64,000 nt of DNA from Candidatus Aenigmatarchaeota archaeon (GTDB lineage Archaea > Aenigmatarchaeota > Aenigmatarchaeia > CG10238-14), in NCBI GenBank assembly GCA_018304545.1, contig JAGVVZ010000003.1, positions 96,987 to 160,986 of the forward strand, in the 5' to 3' direction. A program made the translations under genes and the position numbers. Position 1 is the stretch's first letter. Every line of letters begins with the position of its first letter. The notes under the pieces are model-generated. The model made no database searches, had not been told where the DNA came from, and saw only the letters and a program-made list of their open reading frames with translations. Below, in pieces: positions 36,432-45,263 of this stretch.

Positions 36432-37136
36432 TCAGACGTATTCCTCTTTATGAGTATTATCTTTATCAAAACCTATTTGGTCAGCCAATTTAATAACATC
36501 CAAAACCATTTCTTTGATACCGCAAATGTAAATATGTTTATTTTTAGCATCTGTTACATATTTCTTAATAGCTTCTTGCACATGTCCCTTTTCTCCTTTC
36601 CATAATGAAGAAGGTCGTGATAAGGTAATTATGCAGTGAAAGTTTTTGTGTTTTTTCGTCAACTCTTCAAACTCTTTTTTGTATATTATTTCCTCTTCAT
36701 TCCTAACACCAAAGAATAGCCACACGTCATAACTCAAATTCATATCAAGCAATGCTTCTATCATGGACCTGAATGGAGATATACCCGATCCTGTAGCAAC
36801 AAATATAACATCACTATCAATAGGTTCATGTAAATTGAAATGACCATTTGGTCCAAATATCATTAATTCTGTTCCTGGTTTTATGTCACATAGAAAATTA
36901 GATGCATATCCACCCTGAACTCTTTTTATACAGAGTTCAATATACTTCTTTTCTTTTGGAGAACTTGAAATAGAGTACGGTTTTACTATTTTACTATTAT
37001 CTTTATCTACAAAAACAGAAATGAACTGTCCAGCTTTAAATTCAAATTCATCACTTTCATTAAACTTAAATCGAATTAAATTAACTGTCGGGGTTGCGGT
37101 AATATTCTCAAGCACTTTCACTAGATATCTTCTCAT
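36432..37136 (-). CDS. Ferredoxin/flavodoxin-NAD(P)H reductase-like protein
   Basis: 234 aa. KPYSISSSPKEKKYIELCIKRV is the FAD-binding RxYS-type motif, here K-P-Y-S, and GPNGHF precedes the pyridine-nucleotide domain with VFVATGSGISPFRSMIE. HIYICGIKEMV ends it. No iron-sulfur domain is attached. It shuttles electrons between NAD(P)H and a carrier. Convergent with the isochorismatase, 4 nt apart. Confidence 0.86.
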   Translation of the reverse strand: MRRYLVKVLENITATPTVNLIRFKFNESDEFEFKAGQFISVFVDKDNSKIVKPYSISSSPKEKKYIELCIKRVQGGYASNFLCDIKPGTELMIFGPNGHFNLHEPIDSDVIFVATGSGISPFRSMIEALLDMNLSYDVWLFFGVRNEEEIIYKKEFEELTKKHKNFHCIITLSRPSSLWKGEKGHVQEAIKKYVTDAKNKHIYICGIKEMVLDVIKLADQIGFDKDNTHKEEYV

Positions 37137-37228
37137 TGTGACACCAAATAGAATTAATCTAGGAATGTTATACTTTTAATATTTATGCAATAATAGTCTA
37201 GAACTAAGGTTATTATCATAAACGTTCA

Positions 37229-37248
37229 GAAAAAAACAAAAAAAATAA
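37229..37248 (-). terminator. T-rich terminator-like tract
   Basis: On the minus strand the sequence after the 14-aa ORF runs into a T-tract with two runs of seven or more T. Archaeal termination relies on such tracts. It would close the short transcript started at the TATA box near 37390. Confidence 0.45.
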
Positions 37249-37267
37249 ATAATTTATTAAGTTAGTC

Positions 37268-37312
37268 TTATCTTCTAGCTTTCTTTTTCTTAGCTGCTGC
37301 TCTAGCTGCCAA
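37268..37312 (-). CDS. Putative 14-aa basic micro-protein
   Basis: TTG start (37312) preceded by AGGTGA with exactly 5-nt spacing, the same arrangement as the L40e gene. Product MAARAAAKKKKARR, half Lys/Arg. A GTG at 37321 would give 17 aa. A TATA box (37384-37395) and a downstream T-tract frame a short transcription unit of its own. It is too short for homology judgement; it may be a tiny ribosomal or nucleic-acid-binding protein like eL41, or the unit may be an RNA. Confidence 0.4.
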   Translation of the reverse strand: MAARAAAKKKKARR

Positions 37313-37318
37313 TTTTTT

Positions 37319-37383
37319 CACCTTATCTCTTTTATAAGAATAGTAAACAATACTATCCTGATACTCTATATTATGGGAATTTT
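37319..37383 (-). promoter_or_regulatory. Leader of micro-ORF with hairpin
   Basis: This is the expected 5' untranslated part downstream of the TATA box. It includes a hairpin of about 6-7 bp (GATAGTA pairing with TACTATT, loop TTGTT). The structure is just upstream of the SD-like AGGTGA. Confidence 0.4.
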
Positions 37384-37395
37384 TTTATATAAAAT
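37384..37395 (-). promoter_or_regulatory. TATA box of micro-ORF unit
   Basis: TTTTATATAAAA-type element in the 427-nt gap between the FNR-like gene and the winged-helix gene. It reads as TATA box for the minus strand, with start expected near 37360. The palindromic core could also serve the plus strand. Confidence 0.5.
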
Positions 37396-37486
37396 TATCA
37401 TAAATTTCTAATGAAAATTATTGCGAGAATCTAAAAAGTCTGGTACAAATCCGTTATAAAATTTTTCATTATAATCGTTTCTTATT

Positions 37487-37540
37487 GGTACCAAGAGTAG
37501 TACAAATATAAACACCAAAACTATTTAAATTTTAGGTACC
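37487..37540 (+). promoter_or_regulatory. GGTACC palindromes flanking a TATA-like box
   Basis: GGTACC occurs at 37487-37492 and 37535-37540, with related TGGTAC at 37441 and AGTAC near 37499. The TATTTAAAT box near 37523 lies between them. This is a likely operator for the following winged-helix protein. Regulation itself is inference. Confidence 0.45.
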
Positions 37541-37564
37541 AGATAAAAGAGATGGGAGGGCTAT

Positions 37565-37837
37565 ATGTCCGCACGAATAATTGATGTGTTGATTAAAAAT
37601 AATGCCGTCAATCAAGTTTTGAAAACAATTTTCAAGGAAAAGAGTCAAGGAAAGCCTGGGGTTACTATATCAGAACTCTCGGAAAAAACTGGTATTGAGA
37701 GACACAGACTCGCTGGAATTTTAGAGGTTCTTGTTGTTTTAGGTATATTAGTTGTCTTTGAAATGGGCATGATGAAGTTGATAGCGCCAACTGAAACACT
37801 GTTAAAGGCGAAAAGTATCCTTAGCACCTTGAAATAG
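37565..37837 (+). CDS. Winged-helix DNA-binding protein
   Basis: 90 aa. GVTISELSEKTGIERHRLAGILEVLVVLGIL is a helix-turn-helix followed by a hydrophobic wing strand (VVFEMGMMKLIAP). It has the layout of small archaeal transcription regulators of the ArsR/MarR-like class. A strong GGGAGGG precedes the ATG. GGTACC palindromes near its TATA box suggest autoregulation. Confidence 0.75.
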   Translation: MSARIIDVLIKNNAVNQVLKTIFKEKSQGKPGVTISELSEKTGIERHRLAGILEVLVVLGILVVFEMGMMKLIAPTETLLKAKSILSTLK

Positions 37838-37853
37838 AAATATATTTTATTTT

Positions 37854-38984
37854 TTATCTTGACTTAACCTTGTTTAGCTTTAAAACTCTCTTGACAATGT
37901 CAAGTTTCCACATAAGATAAATTATTATTCCAACGACAATAATCATAGTCCAATTGAATCCATTTGATTTGGGTTTATCCCAAACCACTACTTCTTCTTT
38001 GGCATATTGGATGTTATCAGGTCCTTTATAGCTCAGCTTCAATATCGCAGATTCTGTCTGCGGTATTTTAAATTTAAATGATGCGCTCTTGTCTATTTTA
38101 ATTTTGGTAACATAATCTACATCGAATGTCTTGTTATTGATAATCAATTCGCTTTTAATAGCATCTGCTTCTGCTGTTCCGAGATTGTTAATTTCTATAG
38201 TTAACTTTTGTTCCACTATATCTGCTTCTGTTTTTAAAATATACAAATCAGGTTTACCGTTAATCAAAACACCAATATCAAATTTATCAGATATAACATT
38301 ACCTGACTCGTCTTCATAGGTGATGTTAATAATTCCAGGATAAACACCATACTCAGCATCAGAGCTGGCATGAAGGTTGAATTCTATCAATTTATTTTCG
38401 TTTGAATCAACATCTCCTATATAAACTATTCCACCCGACAATACGGGAGATATTTCTTGTGATGACGATTTAAACGTGGCTACTGTTCTTTTGGCTTTAC
38501 CCGTTCCTAAATTCTGTATAGCTGCTCTTATATCCTCAGTTTCACCTGGGTTGAACTCATCGCTTTTAACTGAAATAAGTTTGAAATCAGGCACTCCTTG
38601 AACTCTTATATTAATATTTTTCGTTAAATTAATTGTTGTATCATAACTAATTCTCAAAGGTATTTGGTAGACCGCAGAAACTGCCGAGCTGTTTACAAAC
38701 AAGTTATATTCGATTATTTTCGTTTTGCCTGATTGTAGTTCGTTAATTTTTTCTGTAGAACTTTCTAGTAAAACAAACTGCTCCGGGGGAAGAAGTTCGA
38801 CACTAATATCTTTTGCGGCTTTATTGCCGTTGTTCGATAATGACAATGACAAAACCAAATTCTTACCTGGTTCTACTGGATATGGATCTGTAAACGAAGT
38901 TTCGATATTAAGTAAGGCAAAATCTTCTGCTAAAACTATAGGAATAAGCAGTGCCATTATTAATATCATTATTTTACTTTTCAT
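37854..38984 (-). CDS. COG1361-type surface protein with CARDB/NEW3-like repeats
   Basis: 376 aa. Signal peptide MKSKIMILIMALLIPIVLA, then three or four immunoglobulin-like beta domains (e.g. VEPGKNLVLSLSLSNNGNKAAKDISVEL; NPGETEDIRAAIQNLGTGKAKRT), and a C-terminal membrane helix (NWTMIIVVGIIIYLMWKLDIV) with basic tail inside. It overlaps the ABC ATPase gene by 11 nt. Such proteins are found next to MacB/Lol-like transporters in archaea and probably act as the periplasm-like domain of the complex. Confidence 0.85.
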   Translation of the reverse strand: MKSKIMILIMALLIPIVLAEDFALLNIETSFTDPYPVEPGKNLVLSLSLSNNGNKAAKDISVELLPPEQFVLLESSTEKINELQSGKTKIIEYNLFVNSSAVSAVYQIPLRISYDTTINLTKNINIRVQGVPDFKLISVKSDEFNPGETEDIRAAIQNLGTGKAKRTVATFKSSSQEISPVLSGGIVYIGDVDSNENKLIEFNLHASSDAEYGVYPGIINITYEDESGNVISDKFDIGVLINGKPDLYILKTEADIVEQKLTIEINNLGTAEADAIKSELIINNKTFDVDYVTKIKIDKSASFKFKIPQTESAILKLSYKGPDNIQYAKEEVVVWDKPKSNGFNWTMIIVVGIIIYLMWKLDIVKRVLKLNKVKSR

Positions 38985-39657
38985 GATTATCCACCTTGCC
39001 GTCTCTCATATATACTTTTTTGCTTGCAAATTTTGCAATTGAAGCATCATGCGTGACAACCACAATTGTATATCCTTTAAGATTTAAATCCTTTAATAGT
39101 TTTACGATTTCTTGACTTGTCTTGGAATCTAGATTTCCCGTTGGTTCGTCTGCTAATATTATATTAGGATCGTTTGCGAGTGATCTTGCTATGGCGACTC
39201 TTTGTTGTTGACCACCGCTTAATTGGTTTGGAAAATGATCTCGTCTATTCTCCAAATTTACGATTTTCAACAATTCCAATGCTCTGCTTGACGATTTTGT
39301 TTTGTCTTTTCCAGATAACTGAATAGGCATTTCAACATTCTCGATAGCCGTCAATAACGGGATTAGATTAAACTGCTGAAAAACAAATCCTATTTTTTCT
39401 CTTCTTATTTCGGTTTTTTCATCATCAGATAATTCAGAAACATCAATATCATCTATTATCACTTTACCTGAAGTCGGCTTATCAAGAACACCCAACATGT
39501 GTAATAATGTACTTTTCCCACTTCCAGAAGGTCCTGTTATTGCAACAAAGTCTCCTTTTTTTATTTTAATATTGACCCTATCTAATGCTATAACTTCATT
39601 ACTCATTCCTTCATTGTACACTTTCAACAGGTTTTCAGTTCTAATAACTTCATTCAT
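38974..39657 (-). CDS. ABC transporter ATPase (MacB/LolD type)
   Basis: 227 aa. Walker A GPSGSGKST (near residue 40), Q-loop FVFQQFNLIP, signature LSGGQQQRVAIARSL and Walker B IILADEPTGNLD, followed by the H-loop His in VVTHD. Closest in layout to the MacB/LolD lipoprotein or antimicrobial peptide exporter ATPases. Overlaps the permease stop by 8 nt. Confidence 0.95.
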   Translation of the reverse strand: MNEVIRTENLLKVYNEGMSNEVIALDRVNIKIKKGDFVAITGPSGSGKSTLLHMLGVLDKPTSGKVIIDDIDVSELSDDEKTEIRREKIGFVFQQFNLIPLLTAIENVEMPIQLSGKDKTKSSSRALELLKIVNLENRRDHFPNQLSGGQQQRVAIARSLANDPNIILADEPTGNLDSKTSQEIVKLLKDLNLKGYTIVVVTHDASIAKFASKKVYMRDGKVDNHEK

Positions 39658-40777
39658 ATCTCAGCGCCTCTATAGGACTTAAATCAGCAGCTTTTTTAGA
39701 CGGATATAATCCCCCTATCACTCCTAAACTAATGGCAAAAATCAAAGAATATATGATTAGATTAGGTGTTATAATTGCAATAGCCGTACCTTGGCTAACG
39801 GTCTTCATTAAAAAGGTTGATACAAATCCAACCATGACTCCAAAAATACCACCAACCAAACTAATCAAAGATGATTCGATCAAAATCAATCTCATGACAA
39901 ATTTGTTTGTCGCTCCCAGTGCTTTCAATATTCCTATTTCTTGTCTCCTCTCAAGAACTGACATTATCATCGTGTTCATAACACCTAATCCACCAACTAT
40001 TGCTGATATGGCAGCTATGCCAACTGTGAAAAACCGGACGTTATTTATTATGCCGGAAGCTTGCTTTGCTATGTCTGCCGTTGTCCTAGCAGAAAGATCA
40101 GTAAACTCTTCATTTATTGTCTCTGCTATTGAATCCATTTTTGAAACATCATCAGGAATAACATAAACGGCCCTATAAGTATCAAAATCATACACATCGT
40201 TCATCGTATCCAAAGGTAAAAAGATAATATCATCTGTGTCACTCTCAGTTTTTTCTAAAATACCTACCACTTCAAACTCTTCATCTTCTAATTCGATAAA
40301 GTCACTTAGGGTGATATGTCTAGTCTCTGCATAATTAAAACCTATCACAGTTACAAACTCATCTGATGATTCTAATCTTCTCCCAGATTCAAGATCAATA
40401 TCCTTCCCTTCAAAATATTCGTTCTTATCAGGATCAAAACCATAAACAATATATTCAGGGCCATGAAACGGTATGATCGGACCTGTAGCCAAATTAAATG
40501 GTACTACGTCTTTTACTCCTGATACATCTAAAAGTTCATTAGCTTCATCTTGTGTTATTTCAGACCCAAGGTAACCAACAAAGAACGTGCTAGCATCTTT
40601 TGAAGTTACAGTAATAAATCCGCTCAAAAATTCTAGGTCGCTGTTAATTGTTTGAGTTAAACCTTCCGAAATAGAGCCAAGAGTTATAATAGCTGCTATA
40701 CCTATAGTTATCCCTATTATCGTCAGTATTGTCCTTGTTTTCTGCCTCAGAATGTTTTTTAGTGCTAGATCTAACAT
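39650..40777 (-). CDS. ABC transporter permease (FtsX/MacB type)
   Basis: 375 aa. An N-terminal helix (TILTIIGITIGIAAIITLGS), a large extracytoplasmic domain (residues about 45-240) and three C-terminal helices ending in PIEALRYE, the MacB/FtsX topology and signature. The frame starts at 40798, but GGTTGAT just before ATG 40777 supports the shorter form. With the ATPase and COG1361 protein it makes a three-gene operon. Confidence 0.9.
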   Translation of the reverse strand: MLDLALKNILRQKTRTILTIIGITIGIAAIITLGSISEGLTQTINSDLEFLSGFITVTSKDASTFFVGYLGSEITQDEANELLDVSGVKDVVPFNLATGPIIPFHGPEYIVYGFDPDKNEYFEGKDIDLESGRRLESSDEFVTVIGFNYAETRHITLSDFIELEDEEFEVVGILEKTESDTDDIIFLPLDTMNDVYDFDTYRAVYVIPDDVSKMDSIAETINEEFTDLSARTTADIAKQASGIINNVRFFTVGIAAISAIVGGLGVMNTMIMSVLERRQEIGILKALGATNKFVMRLILIESSLISLVGGIFGVMVGFVSTFLMKTVSQGTAIAIITPNLIIYSLIFAISLGVIGGLYPSKKAADLSPIEALRYE

Positions 40778-40927
40778 AATCAACCGGTTGTTTATCAAGA
40801 ATTAAAAATAAAAAGCTAACTGATATCATGTCAACAATCCTAAAAATGCCAAATTGCAAATAAAATAAATTTCTCTTTTATAGAAAAGGGAAATTATATT
40901 AAAGTATGAAATCTTAATTATTTTTTA

Positions 40928-41257
40928 ATGCCTAATAAAAATCATTATCCTTTAAGAAAAATAGTTGAAATAAATCCGGAAACTGATTTTAGAGTGAAAA
41001 TTATGGGTATTGTAGTTGATAAAAAGGACGATACAATTGTCGTGGATGATGGCACAGACAAAGTAAAGGTATTTGTTGATCTGCCATCTATTCTAGATAA
41101 GGTAAACGTCAATCATTTAGTTGCTGTTTTTGGAGCAACAATACCAACAGATTTAGGAATAGATATCAAAGCGAATGTAATTCAAAATCTTACTGGCTTG
41201 GATATAAATCTTTATAAAAAAGTAGAAGAATTGTATAACAAGTGGGGTGTTAATTAA
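40928..41257 (+). CDS. OB-fold nucleic-acid-binding protein (RPA/Stn1-like)
   Basis: 109 aa. FRVKIMGIVVDKKDDTIVVDDGTDKVKVFVD fits the strands of an OB-fold, as in small RPA2-like archaeal proteins. Its stop overlaps the PCNA ATG by 1 nt, which points to replication or repair. It could bind single-stranded DNA or a clamp partner. Confidence 0.75.
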   Translation: MPNKNHYPLRKIVEINPETDFRVKIMGIVVDKKDDTIVVDDGTDKVKVFVDLPSILDKVNVNHLVAVFGATIPTDLGIDIKANVIQNLTGLDINLYKKVEELYNKWGVN

Positions 41258-42006
41258 TGTTCAAAGCAACAATATCTGACACGAATTTATTAAAAGATTC
41301 TATATCAACAATCGGCGAACTTATCGACGAAGGTATTTTTAAAGTAAATAAAAACGGATTGAGTTTAGTTGCAGCTGACAGAGCAATGGTAGCTGTTGTA
41401 GAATTTAAACTTCCTCCAACTGCTTTCGAACAATTTGAAGTTCAAGATGAAAAGCTAATTCCTGTGAATGTCACAAATTTTGTGTCTGTCCTGAAAAGGG
41501 CCACTGGTGACGACAAGATTTCAATGGAACTCAAGGACAACAAACTAGATATTGTTATGAAGGGATCTTCAACTAGAAAATTCACTGTTCCTTTACTTGA
41601 TATATCTCAAGATGAAATCCCACCCATAGATCAACTAGATTTCAAAGTGAAAGCTAAATTAAAGGCAGATGTTCTAAAGAATGGAATTGATGATGCAGAA
41701 GTTGTATCTGATTCTGTAGTTTTTGAAGCGAATAAAGAATTCTTTATCATCAAAGCTTCTGGCGATGTGAGTTCGACAGAATTGACGCTAAAAAAGGATG
41801 AAGAATCGCTACTGGACTTACAAACAAAGGAAGGTGCTAGAGCAAGATATCCAATTGACTATTTAAAAAAAATGATGAAAGCATCAAAACTTACAAATGA
41901 AGTAATAGCTATGTGGTCTAAGGACTATCCAATGAAATTAAGCTTCAAAGATTTAGATAAGGTAGAAATTAATTTCATTTTAGCACCGAGAGTGCAGGAA
42001 GAATAA
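41257..42006 (+). CDS. pcn: PCNA, DNA polymerase sliding clamp
   Basis: 249 aa, the expected length. Two-domain clamp with family features including RAMVAVVEFKLPP, the interdomain connector (ISQDEIPPIDQL), and APRVQEE at the C-terminus. It forms a ring on DNA and recruits polymerase, ligase, FEN1 and NreA. It follows the OB-fold gene with a 1-nt overlap. Confidence 0.96.
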   Translation: MFKATISDTNLLKDSISTIGELIDEGIFKVNKNGLSLVAADRAMVAVVEFKLPPTAFEQFEVQDEKLIPVNVTNFVSVLKRATGDDKISMELKDNKLDIVMKGSSTRKFTVPLLDISQDEIPPIDQLDFKVKAKLKADVLKNGIDDAEVVSDSVVFEANKEFFIIKASGDVSSTELTLKKDEESLLDLQTKEGARARYPIDYLKKMMKASKLTNEVIAMWSKDYPMKLSFKDLDKVEINFILAPRVQEE

Positions 42007-42034
42007 ATTTATTGCATTTAATCGATAGATATCA

Positions 42035-42889
42035 ATGGAAGTAAAAGAAATACAGACAAAATCAATTCTTACTTTATCCAAGCTACCTGATACAGATTAT
42101 GTAATCAATCCTTATGTTGGATGTAGATTTGGTTGCACATATTGCTATGCAAGCTTCATGGGAAGATTTGTTAGCAAACAAATTAATGATTGGGGAGAAT
42201 ATGTATATGCGAAAATTAATGCCCCTGAGCTTCTTAGAAATGAACTTAGGAAATTAAAAAATAAGGGAAGAAACAAAAGTGTTTTATTCAGTTCTGTTAC
42301 AGATCCTTATCAAGGACTTGAAGCAAAGTACAAAATTACAAGAAAATGTTTAGAAATTTTACTGGAATATGGATTTGAAGGAACTATTAGCATTTTGACT
42401 AAATCCAATCTGGTGTTAAGAGATGTCGATCTGCTGAGTAAATTCAGACATGCTGAAATCGGCATGACCATAACTACGACTAACGATGACATATCAAGAT
42501 ATTTCGAAAAATTTGCACCTGCGGCAAGTGTAAGACTGGAAGTTCTTCAGAAATTAAATCAAACCGGGTTAAAAACGTATGTTTTTGTTGGTCCATTATT
42601 ACCCCACTTTGTAGCCAAAAAAGAAGAATTAGACAGTCTATTCAAAGCTATAACGAAAACAGGTAATAAAGAAATTTATGTTGAGCATATCAACTTAAGC
42701 AAGTATATTTTAGAACGCTTAAAAAAAGAATTGAAAGGCTTGGATATTTCTATTCTCAAGCAATTTTACTATTCTAAAAACAAATCTTATCGTGACGAGC
42801 TAGACAATATTATAATGGAATTGGTTAGAAAGTATAAATTGAAACTCCGAATGGGATCAACAATATATCACGATGAGTTGAAGAATTAA
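42035..42889 (+). CDS. Radical SAM protein (SplB-like, COG1533)
   Basis: 284 aa. NPYVGCRFGCTYCYA carries the Cx3CxxC iron-sulfur motif, and the SSVTDPYQ and TKS...RDVDLL stretches are family blocks of the spore-lyase-like group. Found widely in archaea with unknown substrate; DNA damage repair has been suggested for the group. Its end overlaps the DUF3419-like gene by 4 nt. Confidence 0.85.
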   Translation: MEVKEIQTKSILTLSKLPDTDYVINPYVGCRFGCTYCYASFMGRFVSKQINDWGEYVYAKINAPELLRNELRKLKNKGRNKSVLFSSVTDPYQGLEAKYKITRKCLEILLEYGFEGTISILTKSNLVLRDVDLLSKFRHAEIGMTITTTNDDISRYFEKFAPAASVRLEVLQKLNQTGLKTYVFVGPLLPHFVAKKEELDSLFKAITKTGNKEIYVEHINLSKYILERLKKELKGLDISILKQFYYSKNKSYRDELDNIIMELVRKYKLKLRMGSTIYHDELKN

Positions 42890-43863
42890 TATTTTCTTTG
42901 GCCTGCAAAAGGAACTTGTTGTTTCTCTGGAAAAGCACCTAGGACTTCATCTTTCAATTCCGACCATTGTTTTTCATTTAATCTTAGCATTTTTCTTACC
43001 TGACTTTTTACTCTTTCTGTTCTACGATTAAACGGAAAATACGTGTCAAATTCACCTAACTGTTCAACAACTCTTCTAAATTCTTCGTCTCGTCTTCCAT
43101 ATTCAATAAATCCTACACAATCTGAACCGAAAAACGCACTTTGAAACCAACCACCAGGAGCAACTAATTTTGATAAATTGCGAGCTAGTTTTCCTCTGTC
43201 GGCCCACGCATGAGTGTCAGACAAATAAACCACGTGATATTTTTCTTCAGTTGCGGGTGATAAACCCTCTATTTTATCACAGTAAAAATGAAAAACTCCT
43301 CTCATTGCTGTGTCTCTTAAAGATCTGTACCACGGTTCATATTCTAGAAAGAAGTGCCTTAAATTGTATGGAGTTAAAAATTCTTGTGAAAATCTATCTT
43401 TACCTCTTGCATCTTTTCTACATACAAAAAAGTTTGCTACTTCTCTAACATCTATGCCATACGTTTCTGGATATCTAAGAAGTTCAGGAAAAAACATCAT
43501 TGCATGATTCAAATCTCTCACAACACCATCAGTATCTGCATTTAATAAACGTCCAAAAAATTCTTGGGGGGTTCTGCATCTACAAACATTTGCTAGTTTA
43601 TATGCGACATATAGATTTTGACCTGGTTTAAAATCAACAAAATCAACTCTTCCAACTCTTCCGTATAGTGATGCTACCCAATCTAAAATTTGACCAGAAG
43701 CTGTTATAGCAAGTACTTTTGGATACTTAATACCTTGATTAGCAAGATCTACTAGTGTTGGAAGTATTTCAAGAGGATAAACACCTTTTTCTGTTGTCCA
43801 AAGAAAATTAACTAGTTTTCCATATCTTTCTTCAGGTGTAGTTGGTTCTGCTCTTTTATACAT
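42886..43863 (-). CDS. DUF3419/BtaA-like putative aminocarboxypropyl transferase
   Basis: 325 aa. The block VLAITASGQILDWVASLYGRVGRVDFVDFKPGQNLYVAYKL looks like SAM-binding motifs I/II of DUF3419 (BtaA-type) proteins. HVVYLSDTHAWADRGKLARNLSKLVAPGGW resembles their later motif. Those enzymes transfer 3-amino-3-carboxypropyl from SAM. The assignment is by eye and moderate. Arg (about 29) exceeds Lys (about 19), unlike neighbours, which hints at a different origin. Confidence 0.5.
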   Translation of the reverse strand: MYKRAEPTTPEERYGKLVNFLWTTEKGVYPLEILPTLVDLANQGIKYPKVLAITASGQILDWVASLYGRVGRVDFVDFKPGQNLYVAYKLANVCRCRTPQEFFGRLLNADTDGVVRDLNHAMMFFPELLRYPETYGIDVREVANFFVCRKDARGKDRFSQEFLTPYNLRHFFLEYEPWYRSLRDTAMRGVFHFYCDKIEGLSPATEEKYHVVYLSDTHAWADRGKLARNLSKLVAPGGWFQSAFFGSDCVGFIEYGRRDEEFRRVVEQLGEFDTYFPFNRRTERVKSQVRKMLRLNEKQWSELKDEVLGAFPEKQQVPFAGQRKY

Positions 43864-43937
43864 GAGTTATGAATAAATCTAAAGAATAAATGCCTAACTA
43901 ACAGCAACATCTTTATCCAAAAAATGATATTATAATT

Positions 43938-45263
43938 ATGGATCGAGAAGAATGGGGTAGTAGGCTGGGATTCATTGCTGCGGCTCTCGGCTCGTCTATA
44001 GGCATAGGGAATATATGGAGATTCCCTTACGTTCTAAGTTTAAATGGCGGCGGAGCATTTTTAATACCTTATATAATTGCTGTGGCATTTTTTGGAATTC
44101 CTTTATTGCTTATAGAATTATCAACAGGTAGAAGATTTAGAGAATCGATGGTAACAGCTTTTAAAAAAATAAACCCAAAAATGAAAATGCTAAGATGGAT
44201 ACCTACTATAACCATATTCTTCATTTTAAGTTATTATATAGTTGTTGTTGGATGGACGTTAACTTACTTTATCAATGCTTCTTTAGGACAATTTTTAGAA
44301 TTTCAAGATTTTTCTTCTAGTCACCTACCGTTATTAGCGACAATCGTTAGTTTGACACTTGTGTTGCTAGTATGCAAGAATAGCATAAAAGATGGAGTAG
44401 AAAAAGTGTCAAAAATCATATTACCTATCCTTTTCATATTACTACTCCTGCTGATAATCAAAACACTGTCTTTTCCAAAATCATTGGAGGGAATAAAGAA
44501 TTATTTCACTCCAGACTATTCAAAGATTTTTGATTTAAAGGTGTGGTTACACGCTTTCGGACAGGCGTTGTTTTCAATTGGTGTTGGTTATGGAATAATG
44601 ATTACATATGGAAGTTATCTTAATAAAAAAGAGGACATACCACATCTCACAAACCTAATAGTATTCTCTGATACGCTCATAGCATTAATAGGAGGACTAA
44701 TAATATTTTCTACCATCTATTCGTTCAGCCTTCCTATATCCGAGGGGCCCCATCTTGCTTTTGTTGTCTTAGTAAAAGTTTTTGAGGAAATACGTTTTGG
44801 TTTCGTCCTAGGATCAATATTTTTTGCTCTTTTATTTTTGGCTGGAATTACATCCGCAATATCCATGATGGAAACTTTGGTTTCAAATTTAGTTGATGAG
44901 TATAATTTTAAAAAAGAAAAGGCTAGCTTATTAATATTTTTCTTAATATTGCCAATAAGTGTTTTAGTTTCTTTGTCATACACCAATTTAATGAAAATCA
45001 ATTTGTTAGAAATAATGGATTTCTATTTTGGAACATTGTTGACATTATTATCAGGAGCGATAGTGGCATACATCATAGGATGGTACTGGAATCCTAAATC
45101 ATTGTTGACTGAAATGAATATAAGATTCGAGCTCGGCCTGAAAAAAATAGGATATTACATCGATCACTTTGTAGAGTATATCATAGTGATTAATCTGGTG
45201 AAATATGTAATACCTTTCACTTTGTTGCTAATTTTTGTTTTGAAAGTTGTTGGAGTGATTTGA
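43938..45263 (+). CDS. Sodium-dependent symporter (SNF/NSS family)
   Basis: 441 aa, about 11-12 membrane helices. SSIGIGNIWRFPYVLSLNGGGAFLIPY is the helix-1 signature that binds sodium and substrate in LeuT-like transporters. It probably imports an amino acid, in line with limited biosynthesis. Its stop ends immediately before the convergent SDR gene. Confidence 0.92.
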   Translation: MDREEWGSRLGFIAAALGSSIGIGNIWRFPYVLSLNGGGAFLIPYIIAVAFFGIPLLLIELSTGRRFRESMVTAFKKINPKMKMLRWIPTITIFFILSYYIVVVGWTLTYFINASLGQFLEFQDFSSSHLPLLATIVSLTLVLLVCKNSIKDGVEKVSKIILPILFILLLLLIIKTLSFPKSLEGIKNYFTPDYSKIFDLKVWLHAFGQALFSIGVGYGIMITYGSYLNKKEDIPHLTNLIVFSDTLIALIGGLIIFSTIYSFSLPISEGPHLAFVVLVKVFEEIRFGFVLGSIFFALLFLAGITSAISMMETLVSNLVDEYNFKKEKASLLIFFLILPISVLVSLSYTNLMKINLLEIMDFYFGTLLTLLSGAIVAYIIGWYWNPKSLLTEMNIRFELGLKKIGYYIDHFVEYIIVINLVKYVIPFTLLLIFVLKVVGVI

